Shown here: positions 58,620 to 64,000 of the stretch, piece after piece
Numbering within the stretch: position 1 is the first letter of the stretch
Layout of the letters: each line of letters opens with the position of its first letter
Source: Chinchilla lanigera
Taxonomy: Eukaryota > Chordata > Mammalia > Rodentia > Chinchillidae
Assembly (NCBI RefSeq): GCF_000276665.1
Contig: NW_004955433.1
Coordinates: 19,621,981-19,685,980 of the forward strand
DNA: 64,000 bases
Direction of reading: 5' to 3'
Program-made: the position numbers and the translations under genes
Notes under the pieces: model-generated
Seen by the model: the letters and a program-made list of their open reading frames with translations, nothing else
Told to the model about the DNA's origin: nothing
The model's database searches: none

Positions 58620-59470
58620 AGTGTCAGAACTAGAAGATAGGATTGATGCAGATCACCATAGTCTCAGAGATACCTTTTAAACAACAAGAGGCATTGAACA
58701 TTAATCCAATGGCTGCTAGAGAGTGCAAAGAAAATTAACCTAAGAATAATTGGAATTAATGACCAAAAAAGAAAATTTCATAGAAAATCTGTATACAGCA
58801 AATTTTTCAAATATGGGGAAAGAATGTAACGTACAGATAAGTGAGGCTTATTAAAATCATAATAGTTACAATCAAAATAAAATTTTCCAGAATGCACTAT
58901 AGACAAAATCCCAAAAGTCCAACCCAAAGAATGAATCTTAAAATGTGTGAGAGAAAAGAAACCACTTACATATAAGTGTATACCAATTCAAATTACAGCA
59001 GACTTCTCAACATAAATCATAAAGGACAGGATCACTTAGAATACAGTGTTCAAACACCTAAACAAAAATAATGTCTGAGTTAGACTAATCTATCCTCCAA
59101 AACTATTCTTCAAAATTGATGGACAAATAAGGAATATCCATGACAAAGAGCAATTTAAGAAATTTATGACAAGTTCTTCACCAAATTATCAATGGAAAGA
59201 AAGAAGGAAGCTAACAATGTCAAAAAGCTTAATGGAATGAAAACATCAGGCATGGTGTGTAGAAAAGTGGAGGGATGTGGGGAGGCAACAGCAGCGGCAA
59301 CAGCAACAGCAACAAATGCAAAGACAGAAATAAATTTATGCTTTTCAGTAATAGTGCTCCATGTTCTCAATTCCACACTCAGGAAACACAGACTGGTGGA
59401 CTGAATGAAAAAATTAAAATCCAATGGTATCCTGTGTAAAACACATTTAATCCAAAAGGAAATTCATAGA
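58620..59470 (+). pseudogene. L1 ORF1 remnant and start of ORF2, interrupted by a provirus
   Basis: The translated pieces follow L1 ORF1 in order: NLRIIGIND (RRM part, about 58.73 kb), then KFFKYGERM near 58.81 kb, then YKCIPIQITADFST and KLFFKIDGQI from the C-terminal domain (58.96-59.13 kb). Stops and indels break the frame. From about 59.39 kb the sequence passes into ORF2: 'cacatttaatccaaaaggaa attcataga' (in two pieces) encodes THLIQKEIHR, in the N-terminal endonuclease domain. The L1 then stops at the provirus border and resumes at 61680. The 5' border is uncertain. Confidence 0.75.
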
Positions 59471-59847
59471 TGTTATGGATTGTATCTAGATGCCTCTCTA
59501 AAGCCTCATGTGGTCATGGAGGATGAACTTTTTGGAGATGTCTGAATCTAGAGTTTGTGACTGGTTCATTGTCTAGTGCTGGGATTGAGTGCTATACCAC
59601 CTTAATGTGGGTAGCTGGCATATAATATAAGAGACAAAAAAGAGGCTTATTCTTCCAATTTTCTCTTGTTATTTTTGATATCTTCTGCTGCCATAAACTT
59701 CTGCCCCTCTGCCATGTGCCACTCTGCCTTGGAGCCAGGCAATTATGGACTGAAGCTTCCATAAGCTGTGAGCTAAATAAACCTTTCCCCTTTAAATTTA
59801 TGTGCTGGGTATTTTGTCTCAGCAATGAGAGAAAAGTAACTAAGACA
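59471..59847 (+). mobile_element. MaLR provirus, 5' LTR
   Basis: The LTR opens 'tgttatggattgtatctaga' and ends 'agtaactaagaca'. It contains 'gccactctgccttggagcca', 'tggactgaagcttccataag', the signal 'aaataaacc' and 'gggtattttgtctcagcaat'. Its partner at 61292-61674 lies in the same orientation, and the internal region starts directly after it. By eye about one base in four differs between the two LTRs, so the insertion is old. Confidence 0.9.
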
Positions 59848-61291
59848 GAATTTGGTATCAGAGAAGTGGGATTGTTGCTGTGACTATACGTGACCATATG
59901 GTTCAAGAGTCTTTGGGAATAGCTTGTGGGAACACATAGGAAAGAAAGATTTGGAGATATTGGCTGAAAAAGTAAAACTTGAATGCCTTAGGCTGTTTGT
60001 ATGTGAGATTCTGGTCAGATCTCAGAAAACCAGAAGGCTGGTAGAAATCTAGCAGGTAAAGGGCAGCCTTGGGAGATTTCTGCTTGGAAGAAGGACTGCA
60101 CTGGTTGATGGACTCCAGACAGTATATGTTATGACTTGGCAGAAAGTTCATGTGCTTTTTTTTGTGTCCAGAGACTTTGTCTGCAGCCTAATTAATCTGG
60201 CAGAAGAAATTTCAAGGCAGGCTAATGTTGATGTGGTTGCAGGGCTACTGTTGGGTGCTCTTCACCAAATTTGTACTGAGAAGCAAGAGCAAAAAATGCA
60301 GCAGAATGATTTTAAAACATTGTGAGTTTGGCCAGAAAGGAAGCCCCGGTAAAGGTGTGGACTGTGAAGGTAGAACAGAGATCTTGATTGTTGAAAAGGA
60401 GCAGAATAATGGAAAAGATTGCTTGAGGACATCACAAGAAGCAGAAGAACTCCATCATTTGCAGCCTCAAAATTGCAAAACTGAAAGACTTTGGTGAAAG
60501 CTAAGGAGCACTGTGTTCCAGAATGGTGACAGCATGGAAAATTCATTCCTCATAGTTAGATTCAGAGTGCTCAGTAACTGACCCCTACAACCAAGAGAGA
60601 GCAAAGCCTGGATACCACTCCATCTGCAACAAATGTAATCATCCATGAGGCACTGGTTTCAAATGCATGCAGAATGCAAGAGTTTTGGGGTTCAGAAGTC
60701 TCCTACTCTAATTTTAGAAGGCCTGAGAGGTCAGTCAGTGTGCCCCTGAGAAGGCAGTGTGGGAAGCTGCAAGAGTTAAGCCAAAAGTATAGTGGAAAAC
60801 CTACAAGTTTGGAAAATCCAGGAATGTGGATCATCTAAGGAAAGCTGCAAGGAGGGAGGAAAGTGGGCCTAAGAGAGATGCCATGGGAGCTACTATCACC
60901 ATTAGTGCCATAGAAGTGGAGCCACTGAAGCCCTTTGGAGCTCACAACTTGCCACATGTTGCATCAGATGCTGCATATGGAACTAGAAGACTTAAAGTTT
61001 GCCCTGCTGGATTTTGGACTTGCTTTGGTCCCATTCTTTTGTATCCCCTTGTTTGTAACTTTTGGAATGGAAATGCTTGTCTTGTGCCATTGTATGTGGG
61101 CAGTGTTTAACTAATTTTCATTTGTACAGGGGCTCTCAGGTAAAAGTTTGCACTACATCTCAGAGAAGACTTGGGACTTGGACTTTTCAGCAATTCTGAA
61201 ACTGCTACAATTTTGGCAGCAATTAGAGATAGACTAAAGTGCCTTTTGCATAAAGGGACATGCATGAGTCTTTGGGGGGTCAGGGGCAGAA
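59848..61291 (+). mobile_element. MaLR provirus, internal region (non-coding)
   Basis: Four bases after the 5' LTR, 'ttggtatcagag' (from 59852) sits where MaLR/ERVL elements carry their tRNA primer-binding site. Just before the 3' LTR, 'ggggggtcaggggcagaa' (61274-61291) is the polypurine tract. The 1.44 kb between is the size expected of MaLR internal sequence, which lacks pol and env. Marks include 'tgctggattttggacttgct' and 'ttttggaatggaaatgcttg' (61.0 kb). Frames of up to 94 codons inside it show no functional domain; MaLRs depend on enzymes supplied by others. Confidence 0.88.
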
Positions 61292-61674
61292 TGGTATTGT
61301 TTGCATAAGGATTTCTTCCCTAAAGCCTCCTGTAGTCATAGAAGATGAGCTTTACAGAGGTAGCGGAATCTAGAATTTTTGATTGATTCATACCCTAGTG
61401 CTAGGATTGGGGATGTGAGGGCTACACATGCTCTAGAGCAGGTAAACTGCCCATGGTATAAGGGAAGAAAAGACTCTTGTTTTCACTTTTGCTCTTGTTG
61501 CTGTTGTTGTCTTTGGCTGCCATGCACTGTTTCCACTCTGCCATAGTTCCCTACCTTGAAGGCAACTGATTATGGAGTGAAACCTCTACATATTGTGAGC
61601 TAAATAAACATTTCCTCCTTAACTTTGAGTGTCACGTATTTTGCCTCAGCAATGAGAGAATAGTAACTAAAACA
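61292..61674 (+). mobile_element. MaLR provirus, 3' LTR
   Basis: It opens 'tggtattgtttgcataagga' (diverged TGTTATGG start), passes 'ctaaagcctcctgtagtcat', 'gagtgaaacctctacatatt', the signal 'aaataaaca' and 'acgtattttgcctcagcaat', and ends 'agtaactaaaaca'. The flanks 'ataga' (59466-59470) and 'acaga' (61675-61679) match at 4 of 5, consistent with a 5-bp duplication. Confidence 0.9.
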
Positions 61675-61679
61675 ACAGA

Positions 61680-62040
61680 TTACAAATCAGAAGATGAAAA
61701 ATAATATTCCATGCAGCAGAAGCCTAAAACATGCAGGAGTGAATTTGATATTGTCTGACAAACTACAATTTAATTCAAAACTGATGAGAAGAAGCAAAGA
61801 AAGTCAGTAAGTATTAAGGGATCATTTCAACAGGGAAAAATAATAATTATAAACATATACAGAAAACAGACACACCAAACTTCATTTAAAAAACAAAACC
61901 ACTGGACAAAAAAAAAAGGTTAGATAAACATCCACACAATTGTACTATGGGACCTAAATATACCACTGTCACAAAAAAAAACTAGAAAAAAAAATTGAAG
62001 AAATAGAGTTGAACCACACTTTTATTTTTGTTTTGAAGAT
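61680..62040 (+). pseudogene. L1 ORF2 endonuclease-domain remnant, right of the provirus
   Basis: The frame-broken translation gives KGSFQQGKIIIINIY (61.82 kb) and, after indels, a WDLNIPLS stretch near 61.96 kb, where intact ORF2 has its GDFNTPLS-type catalytic segment. It continues the ORF2 sequence that stops at 59470, so both pieces are one L1 split by the provirus. The key GDFN residues are altered and the frame has several stops, so it is dead. Confidence 0.75.
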
Positions 62041-62074
62041 AAAAAAAATAATAATAGTATGGTTTCAAAACAGG

Positions 62075-62545
62075 TTAATAGGAGAGTTACAGACCCACAT
62101 GTGCAAGCAACATATTGTCTCATTAGTGTAACAGCCTGAAAGTGTGAATAAAATCTAAGATGTACAATAGACATTATAAAAGAAGAAGCTACTCAAAAGG
62201 AAAGAACACCTGGGATGAGGGAGAAAAGAAAAGAAAGAAGGGGGAAAATATGTGTATATATATATATATACACAGGATAGGTAACATAGTCGTACTACTA
62301 ACTATTATTGTTCTATTGAAAGAAAGTTAATGTTTAACAGTTTGATCAATCTTACACGTCTATATATGTTTATCTGAGTATCTAATTTGAAGATATCAAC
62401 ATGTAATACAACAAACATTGTTAATTTCCTACCGCCTTGTCTGAGATTCTGTATTGCTTGTATTGTTTTCGTTTTATTTTCTAAATGAGTGTTGGTTAAT
62501 ATGTTTTTGTTCTCTTTCGTTAAAATAAAAAAATTTAAAAAAATA
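62075..62545 (+). mobile_element. L1 3' end, sense (end of ORF2, UTR, A-rich tail)
   Basis: 'cagacccacatgtgcaagca', 'acatattgtctcattagtgt', the UTR marks 'tatctgagtatctaatttga' and 'ctaccgccttgtctgagatt', and the end 'tctctttcgttaaaataaaa' define it. It carries a (TA)n run at about 62255-62272. It may be the 3' end of the same L1 as 58620-62040 after a large internal deletion, or a separate insertion. Confidence 0.85.
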
Positions 62546-64000
62546 GTTAGTGCATTGCATATTTTGTCTTTGTGGCAGTAATTCAGAGTATAAGATATAG
62601 GCATAATACCTGTCCAAACAATATTAGCACAAACCTTTCTTTTCACTGAACTAAGAGAAAGGAACTGCATGACTATCTTAACCATCTTATGTATAAATAT
62701 CTTATTTTCTTTTTCCCTTTCTTCCTTTCTACTTTCACCATAACACTTTGTCTTTTCGTTTGAACAATTTCTTCCCAATTCACAACATTTACTGTACATT
62801 TTGGATCTTAATTACTCATTCAGTTTCTCATACTAATAAGAGAATATGATGTTTACACATATGAGTCTGATTTATTTCACTTATGAATATGATCTTGAGT
62901 TGCATCCACTTACCTAAAAAGTCTCCTGTTTATCTTTCCTTGTGATTGAGTGGTTTTCCATTGTATGAAATACCACATTGTTGTAGCCATTCCACAGTTG
63001 ATGGCCATTTGCATTGTTTTGAATATTTACCTGTTACAAATTTTGTTGCTATAAACATTGGGTGCACATATATTGCTGTGGTATAATATTTTAAATTCTT
63101 TTGGAAAGATGCACAGAAGTTAAATATCTTGATCAAAAGGTACCACTAATGCTAGTTTTCTTAAGGAATATCCACACTGATTTCAACAGTGGTTGCATCA
63201 GTCTACTTTTACAACAACAGTGAAGAAGTGTTCATTTTTTCTCACAGCCTCACTAACATTTATCAGTTGATTCCTTAATGATAGCCAGATTTTCTGGAAT
63301 GAGATGGAATCTCAGTGTTATATTAATTTGCATCTCTCAAATGACCAATGATGTTGAATTTTTAAAATATATTTATTTGCATTTGTATCTCTTCATCTGA
63401 GAAATGTGTATTCATGTAAGCTGCCCATTTTTTGACTGGGTCTTTGAATTTGGAGGTCTGATTTTTAAAAAATTCTTTATATATTGTAGATATAAGTCCT
63501 TTGTCTAAGGGACTACTAGATATATTTTTTTCCACTTTGTGCATTGTCTTTTCATGCTGTTGGTGACTTCTTTGTTGTGGAAAAGCTTTTTAATAAGGTG
63601 AGCTCCCATTTGTTGATTCTTTGTAATAGTTCCCTTTTAGTCTGGGTTTTATTTATGAAGTCTCTGCCTATACATATACTTTTGATATTTCTACTTATTT
63701 TCTCTTCCAGTAAATTTAGTGTTTCTAATTTAATATTTAGATTTTTAATCTGTTTTGACTTCAGTTTAGTGCACGATGATAGACATGGGTCTAGTTTTAG
63801 TCTTTGGCATGTGAAAATCCAATTTTTTCAGCACCATTGATTAAAAAGACTATCTTTCTTCCAGTGAACCTTTTTAACATCCTTGTCAAAGGAAAGATGG
63901 CTGGCGTTTGAGATTGCATCTGGAACTTCTATTATGGACAACTGATCCTCATGCCTGGGTGTTTTTATGTTGTGCATTTTATTTTTTGCCAATTCCATGC
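62546..64000 (-). mobile_element. L1, antisense, ORF2 C-terminal part and 3' UTR, runs off the window
   Basis: Minus-strand translation has typical ORF2 C-terminal residues, for example DKGLISTIYKEFFKN and DPVKKWAAYMNTHFS (63362-63544). Plus-strand marks of the antisense ORF2 end include 'ttcacttatgaatatgatct' (62.88 kb) and 'ccattccacagttgatggcc' (62.99 kb). From about 62.8 kb down to 62.55 kb it is 3' UTR. It faces the sense L1 3' end tail to tail, and the rest of the element lies beyond position 64000. Stops and frameshifts are frequent. Confidence 0.9.

Noticed and set aside
60826..61110. 94-codon frame inside the MaLR provirus as an ERV protein
   Set aside because: MaLR internal regions of this size are non-coding, and the frame shows no gag, protease, pol or env motif.
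62305..62799. 164-codon minus-strand open frame, the longest in the window
   Set aside because: It spans the antisense UTR of one L1 and the sense-reading UTR of the opposing L1, a chimera of two non-coding ends. No domain is present.
1..64000. An undescribed multi-gene system
   Set aside because: No host gene, operon-like order or recurrent coding unit was found. Structure in the window is explained by retroelement insertions, simple repeats and unique AT-rich DNA.

Overview
The window is nuclear DNA of a mammal, almost certainly a rodent. The evidence is its repeat content: many tRNA-derived ID-type SINEs (core 'ggggctggggatttagctcagcgg', given in pieces below, with a 'ggtaccgg' end before the A tail), 7SL-derived monomeric B1-type SINEs, rodent-style L1 copies, and ORR1/MT-like ERVL-MaLR LTRs, on a background of old MIR and L2 relics. 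The ID variant does not look like the mouse/rat, squirrel or kangaroo-rat forms I know. A beaver-like (Castorimorpha) or other non-murine rodent is a guess only. The sequence is AT-rich, with no CpG island.

I found no host protein-coding gene, tRNA, rRNA or other RNA gene, and nothing prokaryotic. The open frames are short (longest 164 codons) and fall in repeats, low-complexity tracts or unrecognised sequence. The window reads as a gene desert or the inside of a very long intron.

Layout. 0-9 kb: a cut L1 tail, two similar sense solo MaLR LTRs (1.2 and 6.2 kb), one antisense LTR (7.8 kb), one MIR and one B1. 9-19 kb: an unassigned LTR-like element (9.0 kb), a B1, another LTR-like element, four ID SINEs (one with a 43-base A tail), a MIR, a long antisense L2 and a 144-codon open frame of unknown meaning. 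19-27 kb: a repeat-poor block with a CTCF-like site, a mariner transposase fossil, and an L1 3' end. 26.8-33.7 kb: an LTR inserted in an older LTR, an antisense L2, an AT palindrome beside a (TA)n run, a textbook twin-primed (inverted) L1, and an L1M 3' end split by an ID. 33.7-42.5 kb: mostly unique AT-rich DNA with ID SINEs and MaLR pieces. 42.6-44.8 kb: a 2.2 kb antisense L1 with ORF2 remains. 46.7-58.5 kb: scattered LTRs, MIR, IDs, an STR and a second copy of the 9.0 kb LTR-like element, interrupted by an L1. 58.6-64 kb: an L1 (ORF1 and ORF2 endonuclease remains) interrupted by a complete LTR-internal-LTR MaLR provirus, then an L1 3' end and an opposing L1 that runs off the window.

The parts do not cooperate as a system; the window is a record of nested retroelement insertions. 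I did not find an undescribed biological system. The best observations are the insertion structures, several with readable target-site duplications (TSDs). Family names come from recognition by eye and were not checked against a database.
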